DNA of 64,000 nt from Labia minor (GCA_963082975.1 OY720344.1:29299172-29363171); one strand, 5' to 3'; positions 12,901 through 24,433 are shown, counted from the stretch's first letter. The notes: generated by a model from the sequence alone, not told the origin. Program-made: numbers and translations.

Positions 12901-15900
12901 AATGTATTCATTTATTTATTAACGTCGAAAATCAATTTATTTATATTATTTTATAATTTATTGTATAAATTTAGACTAAAACTTTGTCATATGGAAAAAA
13001 AAAATGTTTTTGATAAATATTTATTCCTCGCATATATAAAAATATATTTTACATATTTATATTATTTGGATGTCATCGGACCCCCTCTCTTTCTCTCCCG
13101 GTTTTACAAATACAATTAATACCTATCATTTAAAATACATCCCCCTTAAAAATGACCATGAAAGTGTTTAATAATTATTTTACTCTATAGCTAGCTCTCA
13201 TTAAATATGAACGTAAATTTTCTTTTTTATCTTAATTATTAATTTAATAATAGCACGAACGTTACTAAATTATTTAATTAAAAACAATATTAATTATACA
13301 TTAACCTGTTTTTTCACATACTTTTTTATTATTTTTTTTTTTCTATCAAAGAAATGTAAATATTTAATTAACAATTAATATTTTATAAATTAATTGATTG
13401 TTTATATCAGTAATTTATAATATAGTCTTTGATTGAATTGGAATACAGTAAATTGTATTGATTTATTTGATCAAGAGACTGGAAATTGAATTGAACGAAA
13501 TGTAATTTAGTAATTAAAAACTGTTGTTAATTTATCTACCTAAACGATTCAAACTTGCCTTAAAAGAAAACTTTTTTTTTTTTGGATATGATCTTAAATC
13601 TGTTTGAAAAAAACAAATGAGATAAATTTAATGAGATATTTAAATGAATAGAAACATTTCATTTAAATTCCAAATGCATTTTCCTATTTTCTTTTCCATT
13701 TAATCAAAGAATCAAAAGTAATTATAAGAAGAAGGGGGAAATGAAGTGCTGAATATATTAATCATAATAATTAAGCAATTAAAGCAAAGTTTTATAAAAT
13801 GTAATTTAAATAGTGAAAAAAATAAATTATTTTATTTAAATTTTCTAAAATTTCAATATGAACAAGAATTACTTCTTAATCGTTAATTCATTTCATGGTG
13901 ATCTAAGTTTATTAGATATGAATCTAATAAACATAGTTTTTAAAAGTATTCTTTGTCAGAAATATTATATTTTTTTTTCATTTAATTTTTTATCTAATTT
14001 GACTAATATAAATGTAGGTAGGTATCAATCTCTTCAAATTCATTCATTATGTTAAAATGGCTTTTTATTTTAACTTTGAAACTTTTCAAAATTGGAATCT
14101 AGAAATCCATTATTCATTTGATTAATAATACTTACTTGATCTATCATACCAAATTTGTGAATAATTAATAATAATTTATAATTTATACCTTCAAATCTTT
14201 AAAATATTTTCATTTATATCTATATGTATATCTAAATATATAGTTAGAAAAGTTATATACATATAGGTATATATAAAGGGTTTATCATAAAGTACGCAGT
14301 GTTTTAATTGCGCGTGATTTTTGAAGTGAAACTTCTTTAGCGGCGTCCTGACATTTGGTTGAGAATGGAGAGTGAATTGAAAAATTGAAATTTCGTAACG
14401 CATTCGTAACGCAAGAGAGAAAAAAGATATAGATATAACGAGTGAGAATGAGATAGCCTCTATCTCCGTCTCTCTTTTGTGCGGTGTTTCGTTCTTGAGA
14501 GAGAGGCTATCTGCGTCTTTCTTTTGTCCGGTCTTTCGTTCTTGATAAAGAGGCTATCAGCGTCTTGCTTTTGTGCTGTCTTTCGTTCTAATACCCACTC
14601 GCCTGGTCCAAAGTCCATGGCGCGCATGCGCGCGAGTACGTTGAGGCGGAATAATATTTCTCAGCTTCTACTGGGTCAAAGAATAAAAATTAGTATGACT
14701 TATGATCAAAAGAGGGCGAGATCTCCACCTTGATATCTTCGCAATTAAATACAATTTGAATTTAAATATATATTAATTTCAAAATTTGCCTAAACATTTA
14801 TAAAAATAAATATACATATGAAATTTGCTATTTTTTTTTAATATTAAAAAATATTTAATTTGAGATTAATTATATGTGAAAAGATCAACTATCAAATAGA
14901 TTCAAACTTTTATTTTCTTTGATTAGATTATAATTAAATATTATTTATATTATTTAAAAATTATTATTAAATTTAATTAATTATAAATTATAAATAATAA
15001 ATAATAAATATTAAACCAGCGCATGTTTGGCTTTTTGTTGATGGCACCACGTCACGTGTTGGCGCGTGAGATTTGCAGTGTTAAAAAATTAATTCTGGTA
15101 ATTTCAGCTAATCAATCAAGCTGAAATTCTATATATAGCAGTTTTATACAATTATTAATCATGTGAAAAATTATCAAACATATATCTTTATTTTTACGGT
15201 CACTTTAGAGGAAAAAAAATCAAAACGTTGTAGGTAATGACCCTCTTCCGGTTGAGCTACATTTCTCAAAAGTTGATAGAAAACTATGAATTTTGAATAA
15301 TGTCCATGTACCAAATTTCATCATTCTAGCTCAAACCGTTTTTGCGTAATCTTGCCTACATACACACACACACACAGACATTTTTCTCAACCTTAGTGAA
15401 AATGATTCAGGAACCTTCAAAAAGTATAAAATCATCAAAATCTCAACATCGAAAATTTTCGTGATCGCAATACTATCTCTGGCGAGATAGTAAAAAATGA
15501 TTCATTATTATTGGATTTGGCTGGTAATATTAATACCTGAGACACCGAGCTCGCTCTACTCTTTAAAAAATATTGATATACAATTCTTTAATTATTTATT
15601 ACAATTATTAAATGTATTAAATAATATTTTATTGAAAAAATATTAAAAATTATAAAACTATCTAAAACTTAATTAATAAAAGAACAATGAATAAATAAAT
15701 CACGAAAATAGATAAAAAAAAAAATGCACGCGGCGAGTTTCGATCCTTCGAACTCGGGGAGTAAAAACAATTGTTCTTACTGCTGGTCTATGATATTTTG
15801 ATAATTACAAAGATATTTTTACCATCTTTCAAAGACATTTATTTGTTTTGTTGTTTTTTTTTGAGAGAGATTAATAAATATATATATATTTTATTAAAAA

Positions 15901-18900
15901 TAAATATTTTTAATTTTATTTCGAAATTAAATAATGAATTTTAAAATATTTTAAATATAAAAAAATGTTAATACAATATCATTTAAAAAAAAAGCGGGAT
16001 TAATAAATATATATATATATTTTATTAAAAATAAATATTTTTAATTTTATTTCGAAATTAAATAATAAATTTTAAAATATTTTAAATATAAAATTTCGAA
16101 ATTAAATAATGAATTTTAAAATATTTTAAATATAAAAAAATGTTAATACAATATCATTTAAAAAAAAAGCGGGATTAATAAATATATATATATATTTTAT
16201 TAAAAATAAATATTTTTAATTTTATTTCGAAATTAAATTATAAATTTTAAAATATTTTAAATATAAAAAAAATATTAATACAAAATTAAAAAAAGGCGGG
16301 AGTAAAATTTCAAAATGGATGCCATTTACGTCACCCATATATAATTTTCAATTAAGAAATTAATAATGAAGCTGTAAGTTTCAAGAGATGTAATCAATAA
16401 AACTCAATTTTTCTTTATAAATACTATATCTAGTGTGAATTTGAAAAAAATCGTTAGAGCGGTTTTTGAGAACCAATGGTTATAGATAAATAGATAGATA
16501 TATACAATTTTAGCTAGCATAATAAGATAAGATATATATCGTGAAATAATTAAAATTCTCAAGTCAAATATACAGCGTGCACGCATACCGACGCATGTAA
16601 TTGTGTGTGTGAACATGGTCGGCGATTCACACGCCAACACATACAGTTATGTGCGTCGATGACCATTCACGTTATTTATCCGAATCTCAACATTACTTTA
16701 ACACTACTAAATCGATTTAAAATTATTATTGCATTTAAAACTGCTTTTCTCTACTCCACAGATTTCACTATGCCGAAAAAAAATAACGACCAAAATTTAG
16801 ACGATATTATTTATTTCATACACCGTTCACTACTGGTTTATAGCCACACAGGTGCTAATGCACTTGAACGAGGCGAAGATAATATCCCTCTAATTCTCGG
16901 GGGAGATTTTAATGTAAATTTTGGATCTGATGATTCGTTGCCGTTGATCAACTTTCTTCGAGAAACATTTGGTCTGCTTATAAATAACGATCCCAAGGAA
17001 TCAACAACAAAATCTGGAACTACAATAGATGCTGTTTTTACACGTTATATAGAAAATATCGAATCACGAACATATATATCTTATTTTAGTTATCACAAGC
17101 CATTAATATCAGTATTACCAATTGAAGCACCAACCGACAATAGTACAGGCAATGTAGATATGATGATAGAGTAGATAATAATAATAATAAAGCGAATATT
17201 TGTTACGAAAATTTTATACTGTTATATGTCTTTCGAAATGATCCCTTTATTTTTCTCTATTTCTCTCTCACTCACACTCTCAACTAAAATTTATCTTATT
17301 CTCTAGATTGTAAGAAGTTTCACTTCCGCCACGTGTACGATGCTGCACATTTTGCTTTTTTGTTTGAAGATTGTCAGCACTGTTCCTATCATTGTCGTTA
17401 TCTATTATCACTCCGATTAGAAGACCATTTGTCGTTCTTCCATTTTGTAGTCATGGAGCGGTTCAGAATCGAGCAACGCATTTTTATTGTGAAAACTCAT
17501 TACAAAAACGGGGAGTGCTACGCAGAGACTGTCCGTAAATTTCGCGCGATCTTTGGACGTGACAATGCCCCGACCGCAACAACAGTTTCGAGGTTGGTAC
17601 AGAAATTCGAAGAATCTGGGTCAGTTGCAACCAGAAAATCGCCCGGTCGAAACCGTAATGTTCGAACGCAACAAAACATTGCGGTAGTGCAAGACAGTGT
17701 GAAAGTGAGCCCCGTTAAGTCGCTTCGCCGTCGTTCACAACAGCTGGGCATATCAACACCTTCGGTGCATCGAATACTGAAAAAAGATCTTCATATACAC
17801 ATACAAGATTCAGTTGACACAAGAGCTGAAACCAGCAGATCATGCAAAACGGCGAAGATTGGATTTTGACTAGACAACAAAAGGACGACAATTTTTCAAA
17901 AAGTTTACGTGAACAAACCTCAAACGATTACCGAACTGAAGATGAAAATTCAACGGGTAATCGGTGAAATCGACAGGGACGTCTGCGAAAGAGTTATCGT
18001 TAATTTCAGCGATCGGATGACTGCCTGCAGAGAATGTGGAGGTGGACATATGCTCGATATCATTTTTCATTATTATATCGAAGTATATGTTGAATGAAAT
18101 TAAATAACAATTTTGAATTTTGCTTCGATTTTGCCTGATTTATCGCATTTTTTACTTTATGAAACACCCTTTATATATACCTATATGTACGAGGGCTGTC
18201 CGAAAAGTATCGGGCCTACCTTTATATCTCGGCTCTGGCGTTATTCTGGATCATCGGGCGGGTGGCATCCTTCGAAGTAATCCTCACTTGATTGAATAAC
18301 ACGGTTCCAGCGATGTTTCCACTTCTCGAAACAATCCTGGAACTCGCTTTTAGGGATGGTCATGAGTACGAACCGAGGTTTTGTCTTCGAATCGCTGTCC
18401 TTTGAGTGATTTTTTGAGTTTTGGAAACACACATTGCTTCGACAACCTCCGTTACAATCTCGACATAGCCCCTTGTGACTTTTGGCTGTTTCCAAAACTA
18501 AAAAAATAAGTTTTTGTTTTAAAATTTTATTTTACAGTTTTTATATGAAATTTTCTTTAAAACGGTTATAGCTTTTTTAATTAAATTACAAGTAGATATT
18601 GTGTTGTATTAGGTATTTTATTATTAATTTATGAGGATGGCATTCACCCCAATAGATTCTCGTCTATTATACTTAAACTATTTTCGTTCCTCAAATTATA
18701 ACTTTTTTTTAAATTAATGTTTTCTATTTATAATTATTAAATCGCATTATATAAAATTATATATAATTTCAAAATAAAAAGAACAAAATAAAGACTTATT
18801 ATTATTTTAATTTTAATTAATTTTGTTTGTTTCGAATGTGCCTTTAGTTATGTCAATTTAAAATTATTATCACAATCAGATTATAAATATTTAATGACTA

Positions 18901-20756
18901 AGGTTAAAATAGAAATATAATAAATAAAGTAAATTCCCGATTATTAGAGCAAATGATGGAATGAGGGATAATCGAAAAACATGAATATTCTGAGCTATAA
19001 TTATTTATTTCTACATTACATCATATTATTTTTTCCTAAGAAGGATTTATTATTATTATTATTATTATTTTAATTAACTAACATTTTGTTCTTTTTTAAT
19101 TATTTTTAAATTTTTAATACTCAATAATTATTAAGAAAATATGTGATTTTGGTTGTATACATTCATTAAATTATTATTTTTTTCAAAATCAATCTGTATT
19201 TTTTTAAGAAAATTAAATAGTTATTTTTTAAATTAGATTATTTGCATGAATAAAATTGGGAGTTGGGTGTATGTAGGAAAAATAGCTAAATGATCAAATT
19301 TTCATAATATTAGTGGCAAAGCACTTAAAGTAGGTCGATTAAATTGGCAGCACTTTTCCCAACACTTGACAAAGCTTTCTTCTCATTTATTTAGACTACG
19401 ACTAATTTATTAATTCAAATAATAAAATGAGCTGTGTCCAGAACCGACTGAAGATTAGAAATAAATTAATTTCCAAACAACATTATATATATATAGAGTA
19501 TAAAAAAAATATTTTTAAAACTTTAATTAAAATTACTAAATTATATTATCTTTGTTTTATTTTTAGTTTAATTAATCAATTATTAATTACTACTATATTT
19601 TAAGTGAAATATTTTCCGACAATGAATATAAAATTAATCCTTTGTAATCTACCCCTTCCGGTTTTCGGATATACACCAAAAGTTGAATGACCAATGAAAA
19701 ACTGATGCCTTAAGTAAATATATCAAATTTTATCGAAATCCGTGAGCCATTCATGCTTGCACACGTCTATATGGACACACAACGGACGGACAAACGAACG
19801 GACGGATGCACGGACAGACGGACAGATATCATGCTAAAAATACTTGCTCTGCTTTTCAAAAGAAAAATCGATGATTTAAAAAAATATTGGTATATCACTT
19901 CAAAGTAATCATATAAACTTTTCAAAAGAAATGACATTTATAAACTGATATCAAAAAATTTTAGTTAGGAAAAATTGCTGAACAAAATCGTAAAGATGCG
20001 TTTACGAATTCAACGAATTTTAATGAATACAATAAAATAAAATTATTATCCTGTTCTTGGAATTAGAATTCAAAATTTACCCTAAAATGCATTTATATAC
20101 ACCGAGGAATAATATTCGAAATCATATAGTTAATCATAATTTATATAAATCAAATAGTAAACTTATAATAATCATAATAATCATTTATTATTCAAGAAAG
20201 AAAAAAAATAAATATGAAATGAATAAGTTGCTTTTTACAACTATAACTAAATATAAAAAATGCCGCCCCAAGATAAGTGCCGCCCGGTGCGGACCGCACC
20301 CACCGCACCCCCCTAGGTTGAACTTTAAAAAAATGATGAGAAATTAATAAGATAATTAATAAGTAGAATTAATTATAAGAGGATTTTCTAGGGCAGGGAT
20401 GAGCAATCCGCGGCCCGCGGGCCGCATGCGGCCCTTTACAGATTTTTCTGCGGCCCGCCGAGCATTTCTAAAATGGAATTTTATTATTCGTCTCGATTAT
20501 TTATAAACAATATTATAATGTTTATTAGTATATATATAAAGCTTTGTAAATTATTAGTAAGTGCGGCCCGCCACAAAATTTTAAAATTTAAATTGGCCCG
20601 TGAGTTAAAAAGGTTGCTCACCCCTGTTCTAGGGTAATTATCCAAAGTTAAAAAAAAAACAATTCTGGTTATTTTTTTTTATTATTTTATATAAATGAAA
20701 TGAACTTCGATAATTAAACTCATCTTATAATATTTTTTGTTAAAATTTCATTATAA

Positions 20757-20791
<35 letters not shown>

Positions 20792-23069
20792 ACATTTAAC
20801 AAAGTAAATACTATAAGAGCTGCCCTACGTCAATTCTTTCCCCTTTTACGAGCCAACCAATTATGCGAGACACTCACCAAAGCGTGTAAGAGATTTAATA
20901 TTTCAATTATATTTCCTTTTAAATAGAACTTAAAATCGAATTAGAAATACCATTAAAGACTGGAACGTTTGAAGGACATTTTCATTGGGTGTTGGTAGTT
21001 TTCTTTTTCAAGTTTGTTTATATTTAAAATTTGGAAAGTACATCAATGATACATAATGGGCATATAAAATAAATTAGGTAATGATACCAAAATACAACAT
21101 GAATCTTTTTCAGTCATTTTTCTTTCTTGATTGGATATTAAAAACAAAATAAAATTACTAATTTAGAAATTAACTTAGTTAATGAAAAAAAAATGGAAAA
21201 AATTTGTTCTTTACAAATTTTTTATTTTAATTTTCATTCTTATGAATTATAAAAATCTTTTGAAGACATGTTCATTTATAATCTCAAATTTGTATTTTAA
21301 AGTTAATTTCATTAACTTGATGGTTAACTGGACAGGAGATATGACTGATTATAAGATGGATTAGAACATTACATATTTTATCTTTCATGGACACACAATA
21401 TTTATTTCAAAAATCATACTCCAAACAAATATTTAATAGAAAGAATAAAAATCCAAACTAATTAAACATTTGTAATTTTAAAGAAGAATGCTTATAAATT
21501 ATTTGAATTTTATTTTGAAATTACCAGTTTAATTAAAACAACTGATAGCTTCTCATGATATTATAACAAATGCGCATAAAGCAAACAAAAAAATAATTGA
21601 TTCAGTGTTTTAAGTTTCATTTTAATTTATATAATTGAGTGTTATTCTTCTACTTATAATTTGAAACAAAACATATTTATTTTGTTATATTTATTAAGTA
21701 CGTGGAACATTCAATAAGCAAAGAGACAAATGGCTATAGCTCAAAAACTGTTTATTTGATTCTTACAAAATTCAGAATAATTTTTAAAATAATCACACGC
21801 CCCCCCCCCACAATTATGCACTTGTTCCATCTTTCTTGCAGCTTCTTAAGTTGACCCGTGATAAGCTTTAAAAATTGGATTGGGTCTTACCTCATCCTGC
21901 CTATAGTCCAGACCTTGTCCCATCTGATTTTTACCTTTTTGGACCACTGAAAGACGCCCTAAATGGAAAAAGATTTGAAAACAATTAGGAAGTTAAGGAA
22001 GCGGAGTAAAAGTGGCTTCAGGGTATATCGAAAGAATTCTTTGACAAGGAAGTCAGAATTGTAAGAATAAAATTAATCATTTTTGAGCTATAGCCATTTG
22101 TCTCTTTACCCTCGTACATATTTTCTAATTTACAATTTGCACAAGTTAATTGTAATTTATTTCTAATTCTTGATGTACTTGTAATTTAAATTTAATAAAA
22201 ATTCATAAAATATTATCCTACTAATTATAAAAAAATTATGTTGAAAAATTGACATAGAATATATTAATTATTGGCAAACATCTTGATATTTTTATTTTAA
22301 TTTCAAAATCATATATAAATATGATAGAACAAATTATTCATAAAAAATATATATAAATAAAACCCTGAGGTAACTGTTGCAAAATGAATTTTTTAAAATA
22401 TGTAAATAAATTTATTTAATTTTCAGAATAAATTCACAATTTTTATATATATAGATCAAAACTATTATGTTTGGGAATGATCATTTTTATGAACAATGGG
22501 GACATTTATTTTCTTTTTTTTCCCCTTTCTCTTGAATTCTTACTCTCTCTCTATCTCTATGGTTCATATTTTATTCTCGACCCTAGTGTTTTTGAAAGCA
22601 TTCCTTTTAACATGAATTTATCTATTTACTCATTTATTTATATTTTTTATTCATACAGGAAACGTGGATATTATTTTCGTTTGTACTAACTCTCACCTCG
22701 GGATGCTGTCTAAACAAAAGGTGGCAGAATCCGTGTGAATTGACGCTCTACGAGTTGCACGGCGCCACCCCGGATGGTTCTACCAGCATTCATCAGAGCG
22801 GCTTTCAGTTACATTCGTCGTCAGGATCATTTACGCCCTTGTCCTATCCTGCCACTAATGAACTAAGAAACCAATTTTATCCACCGAAACCTCTGAGAGC
22901 CTATCAAAGACCCTGGGAATCTTATTTCCCAAGGGCCATGGATTTCTGGCCAAGAACCAACTTTGGATTTACCCCTCAACGGCCCTATTTCCCAACCTCT
23001 TTCAATCCTTTTTATCGTAATTCCATCCGGGACATGTTCACCTTTCCACGGTCATTTTATCATTTTTAA
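9962..23069 (+). CDS. Gene B: secreted Pro/aromatic-rich protein (two exons)
   Basis: Exon 1 (9962-9973) reads M-A-R-L in a good initiation context (GCCAAAATGG) and ends at the donor GTAAGA in phase 0. Exon 2 (22659-23069) follows the acceptor TTCATACAG, is also phase 0, and starts ETWILFSFVLTLTSGCC. Joined, the first ~19 residues form a convincing signal peptide with likely cleavage after TSG. The mature part has a cysteine-containing start (CCLNKRWQNPC), a Ser-rich middle and a C-terminal half dense in P, F, Y, W and R with loosely repeated YFPR, FWPR, YFP and NPFYR motifs. The product is about 140 residues. AATAAA follows at about 23272. I recognise no named family; a cuticle or other extracellular structural role is an inference from architecture and composition. 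Joining exons 12.7 kb apart rests on phase and signal-peptide fit only. Confidence 0.6.
10084..10690 (+). repeat. Family A dispersed repeat, copy 3
   Basis: Full-length copy, same orientation as copy 1, inside the inferred intron of gene B. It has a shorter CTGTCCGT array than copy 1 (two units rather than about four), showing that the internal array varies in length. The paired TGACGTCA palindromes and both ends are kept. Confidence 0.85.
10700..12220. other. AT-rich intronic stretch
   Basis: Long A/T tracts and short TA/TATC simple sequence. No exon or element recognised. Confidence 0.45.
12228..12506. mobile_element. Degenerate small hAT-type element
   Basis: The left edge reads AGCAACCCGCGGTCC and the right edge, on the opposite strand, GTAGGGGTGAGCAACTC. 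These match the ends of the better preserved element at 20394-20626 (GAGCAATCCGCGGCCC and GTTGCTCACCCCTG). The leftmost bases and the 8-bp target duplication can no longer be identified. There is no coding capacity. Confidence 0.55.
12510..14250. other. AT-rich intronic stretch
   Basis: Includes two small open frames (12895-13119 and 13858-14055) whose Phe/Ile/Tyr/Asn/Lys composition is what AT-rich noncoding DNA produces. No recognisable element. Confidence 0.45.
14460..14595. repeat. 47-bp tandem repeat, about 2.9 units
   Basis: Units start CTATCTCCGTCTCTCTTTTG at 14460, CTATCTGCG at 14507 and CTATCAGCG at 14554, each ending in TTCGTTCT. They differ by scattered substitutions. The block is G+C-richer than its surroundings and creates an open frame at 14479-14733 that is not a recognised protein. 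Confidence 0.85.
14995..15500 (+). repeat. Family B dispersed repeat
   Basis: Landmarks are ATTAAACCAGCGCATGTTTG, TTGTTGATGGCACCAC, GGTAATGACCCTCTTCCGG and TACCAAATTTCATCATTCTA, then an (AC)n tract with ACACAGACATTTTT. It ends in a hairpin, TACTATCTC-tggc-GAGATAGTA, followed by AAAAA. A related shorter copy lies at 54690-54985 and the inverted left part at 51511-51685. The terminal hairpin followed by A-run suggests a Helitron-like end; no coding sequence is present. Confidence 0.65.
15723..15790 (-). repeat. tRNA-like segment within composite repeat C
   Basis: On the minus strand this reads TAGACCAGCAGTAAGAACAA and then GGATCGAAACTCGCCGCG, recalling the A and B boxes of an RNA polymerase III promoter. 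It aligns with the segment at 48203-48275, where the A box (TAGTCCAGCGGTTGG) and B box (GGTTCGAAACTC) are clearer. It cannot fold as a complete tRNA and is read as part of a tRNA-derived repeat. Confidence 0.5.
15869..16304. repeat. Tandem array, units of ~129, 175 and ~131 bp
   Basis: Three units start GATTAATAAATATATATA at 15869, 15998 and 16173. The middle unit is about 46 bp longer because the segment AATTTCGAAATTAAATAATG... is itself duplicated. Units are extremely A+T-rich and end in a GCGGG motif. Confidence 0.88.
16770..17174 (+). pseudogene. Endonuclease/exonuclease/phosphatase domain fragment
   Basis: From MPKKNNDQN onward the frame reads IPLILGGDFNVNF, then LPLINFLRETFGLLI, TTKSGTTIDAVFTRYI and TYISYFSYHKPLISVLP, ending at a TAG at 17172. 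The GDFN and final SYHKP motifs are the asparagine and histidine motifs of the endonuclease/exonuclease/phosphatase fold. From memory, this sequence type sits C-terminal to PIF1-like helicases in arthropod Helitron-type elements. Only the C-terminal ~135 residues of the domain are present and no helicase precedes it, so it is a remnant. The open frame extends upstream to 16605, but that part lacks recognisable domain sequence. Confidence 0.7.
17453..18097 (+). pseudogene. Tc1/mariner-type transposase with DUF4817-like N-terminus, catalytic core deleted
   Basis: The frame from MERFRIEQRIFIVKTHYKNG contains a helix-turn-helix N-terminal region (ETVRKFRAIFG, TVSRLVQKFEESG), a basic segment (RSPGRNRNVRTQ-like) and a second HTH (SLRRRSQQLGISTPSVHRIL). 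Such N-termini are annotated as DUF4817 in arthropods. It breaks at 17867-17869; after a frameshift and a deletion the conserved C-terminus resumes at 17909 (VNKPQTITELKMKIQRVIGEI, VCERVIVNF, GGHMLDIIFHYY) and stops at 18095-18097. The aspartate/glutamate catalytic core between these parts is missing, so it cannot transpose itself. Confidence 0.8.
18190..18500 (-). mobile_element. Mariner 3' end fragment
   Basis: One terminal repeat is present, TACGAGGGCTGTCCGAAAAG at 18188. On the minus strand the C-terminal part of a transposase leads into it: a broken frame with DIAPCDFWLF-like sequence and then PKSEFQDCFEKWKHRWNRVI and SSEDYFEG, stop at 18241. The other terminal repeat and the N-terminal two-thirds are absent. 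It abuts the right end of the outer transposon within two bases. Confidence 0.75.
18510..19420. other. AT-rich intronic stretch
   Basis: Contains an (ATT)n run near 19050 and no recognisable gene or element. Confidence 0.45.
19428..19960 (-). repeat. Family A dispersed repeat, diverged copy
   Basis: It opens GAGCTGTGTCCAGAACCGAC and retains CCTTCCGGTTTTCGGATATA, the GATGCCTTAAGTAAATATA block and a GGACGGAC/ACAGACGGACAGAT array near 19785-19827, but lacks the paired TGACGTCA sites. Its right part (about 19849-19935) matches 53839-53925 almost base for base. Confidence 0.7.
20394..20626. mobile_element. Small non-autonomous hAT element
   Basis: An exact 8-bp target duplication TTCTAGGG (20386-20393 and 20627-20634) flanks ends CAGGGATGAGCAA and, inverted, CAGGGGTGAGCAA. 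The first 65 bases are strikingly GC-rich (CCGCGGCCCGCGGGCCGC and GCGGCCCGCCG). At 233 bp it has no coding capacity. The intact duplication shows a recent insertion. Confidence 0.93.
21701..22114. mobile_element. Mariner-derived fold-back element
   Basis: TA duplications flank ends that include GCAAAGAGACAAATGGCTAT on the left and its inverse on the right. Both halves carry C-terminal transposase sequence, pointing inward from opposite ends: the left half on the minus strand reads GQLKKLQERWNKC, the right half on the plus strand reads LDWVLPHPAYSPDL, SDFYLFGPLKDAL and then a tail with stops. The element therefore looks like two copies of the same mariner 3' end joined head to head, with a C9-10 run near 21801. 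It has no functional gene. Confidence 0.75.
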
Positions 23070-23074
23070 AAATT

Positions 23075-24080
23075 GAATCATTTGTCACGTATCTGATTTA
23101 TTACTATCCTTTCGAATATTTTTTCATTATATTTTTTAATATATAAGTATATAATATATATTTTAATTTTTAATTTTTAATTTTTTTAACTGTAATTTTT
23201 TTATAAGGCAATTTATTATACATGCATATTTTAAATACTAAATGGTTATAATATTAAAAGTGACAAATTCAAATAAATTTAAAAAAAAAATGATTTTATA
23301 AATAAATAAATAAATATAAAAACTAAAATTTTCAATAAAAATTATATAAAAATCTTTGTAAAACTAATAAAGAAATAAATATTTTAAGTCAAATTTAAAA
23401 ATTCAAAATAAAATAATAGAGAATTAAATAAAAACAAACTTAAATTTACTATTATTATTATTATTCTACAAACTCCATGTTGATATTGTATAAAATAACT
23501 AAATGTATTATTCCTTTACAATATTTTATTATATTTTATATATTTGTATTTAATAAATAAAGTATATTAATAAAATATATTTTTATGATGAAAAGAAAAG
23601 TCTAATATTTTTCTACTTTATTTTCTATTTATTTATTTATTAGATAAACATTTGTAATTAAATTCTATTTAAAATTACAATTAATTAAAAATAAAAAGTA
23701 TATAAAATAATTAGAATGTAATTAATTATAATCTTCTTCAAATTTGACCTAAAGAACATTCCTAGCTTATGTTAGTATAACATTTTCATTTTATACTTCG
23801 AAATTCACTAACATTAAGTGGCAATATAGATGGAATTTAGAGAATTTGTAAAAATAAAGGGATCAAGAGATACTTTACAATAAATCTCCCAAAAAAATAT
23901 GCTCTTACGTACTATCTAAAATTTAAATCTAAAAGATCATTTTTACCACCATATCAAGAATTCGCTTTGCTTATGTAATTTTCCACACTCATATATTCAA
24001 GAATGGGATAAGTGCATTTGTGATTAAAATTCTGTGTGTAGACTCAAATACTTTTATTCTCTTAGATTTCAGTGTTAAAG
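23075..24080. other. AT-rich stretch downstream of gene B
   Basis: Begins with the presumed 3' untranslated region of gene B (AATAAA at about 23272). The rest is A/T simple sequence without recognisable features. Confidence 0.45.
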
Positions 24081-24148
24081 TATATATATATATATATATA
24101 TATATTATTTATGTTAATGTATATATTAATAATATATATATATATATA

Positions 24149-24433
24149 GGGGCAGCATGGCTGAGTGGGTAGAGTACTAGATTTACTAGATTTCTATCAC
24201 AGGAAGCCTGAGTTCGAATCCCAGCATAGAACTCAAGATTATATATTTATTTAATTTAATTAATAATTAATTAATAAATATAAAAATTTAATTCAATTTA
24301 ACATCGGCTGCCCCACCGAAGAAGGCAAGGGGAAACCACTTCGGTCAAATTTTCCCATGAACACCCTATGACTCCTGTGGAGTTATTAGGGCCACGACAC
24401 TTCCGCTAGGAAGTTATCGACAACGAAGAAGAA

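Larger units (their letters stand above)
15490..16545 (-). repeat. Composite family C repeat, copy 1
   Basis: Read on the minus strand it starts with TATCTTATTATGCTAGC, then TTCTCAAAAACCGCTCTAAC, an A/T-rich tandem array, a tRNA-like segment and a long tail ending with CGAGCTCGGTGTCTCAGG and CCAGCCAAATCCAATAATA. The same order of blocks occurs on the plus strand at 47945-49510, so this is one repeat family present twice here and, more diverged, at 37610-37830. There is no open frame. Confidence 0.72.
14321..17331 (+). mobile_element. Helitron-like element nested in the outer transposon
   Basis: The interval is bounded by GAAGTGAAACTTCTTT on the left and GTAAGAAGTTTCACTTCCGCC on the right, which are inverted copies of one another. 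The same end motif bounds a shorter interval at 48676-49162. Near the left end is a GAGAGA/GATAGA-rich block with a 47-bp tandem repeat; near the right end is a coding remnant of an endonuclease domain followed by CTCTCTCACTCACACTCTC. Short inverted ends plus an endonuclease domain fit the Helitron2-type (Rep-helicase-endonuclease) plan, but no Rep or helicase sequence was recognised: the centre is filled by other repeats. Confidence 0.5.
14259..18188 (+). mobile_element. Outer Tc1/mariner-type transposon split by an inner element
   Basis: The left end at 14259-14280 (ACATATAGGTATATATAAAG...) and the right end at 18167-18188 are exact inverted copies over 22 bases. Inside these come AAGGGTTTATCATAAAGTA on the left and, inverted, AAGGGTGTTTCATAAAGTA on the right. 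The transposase fragment at 17453-18097 lies at the right end in the correct orientation. The interval between the left end and that gene is occupied by the element at 14321-17331. The simplest reading is one transposon of about 900 bp into which a ~3-kb element later inserted. Confidence 0.68.

Noticed and set aside
14479..14733. 84-codon frame across the 47-bp repeat
   Set aside because: It exists only because the tandem units lack stops; no protein similarity recognised.
20757..20783. Run of about 27 A residues as a retroposed gene tail
   Set aside because: No gene-like sequence or target duplication precedes it; probably simple sequence.
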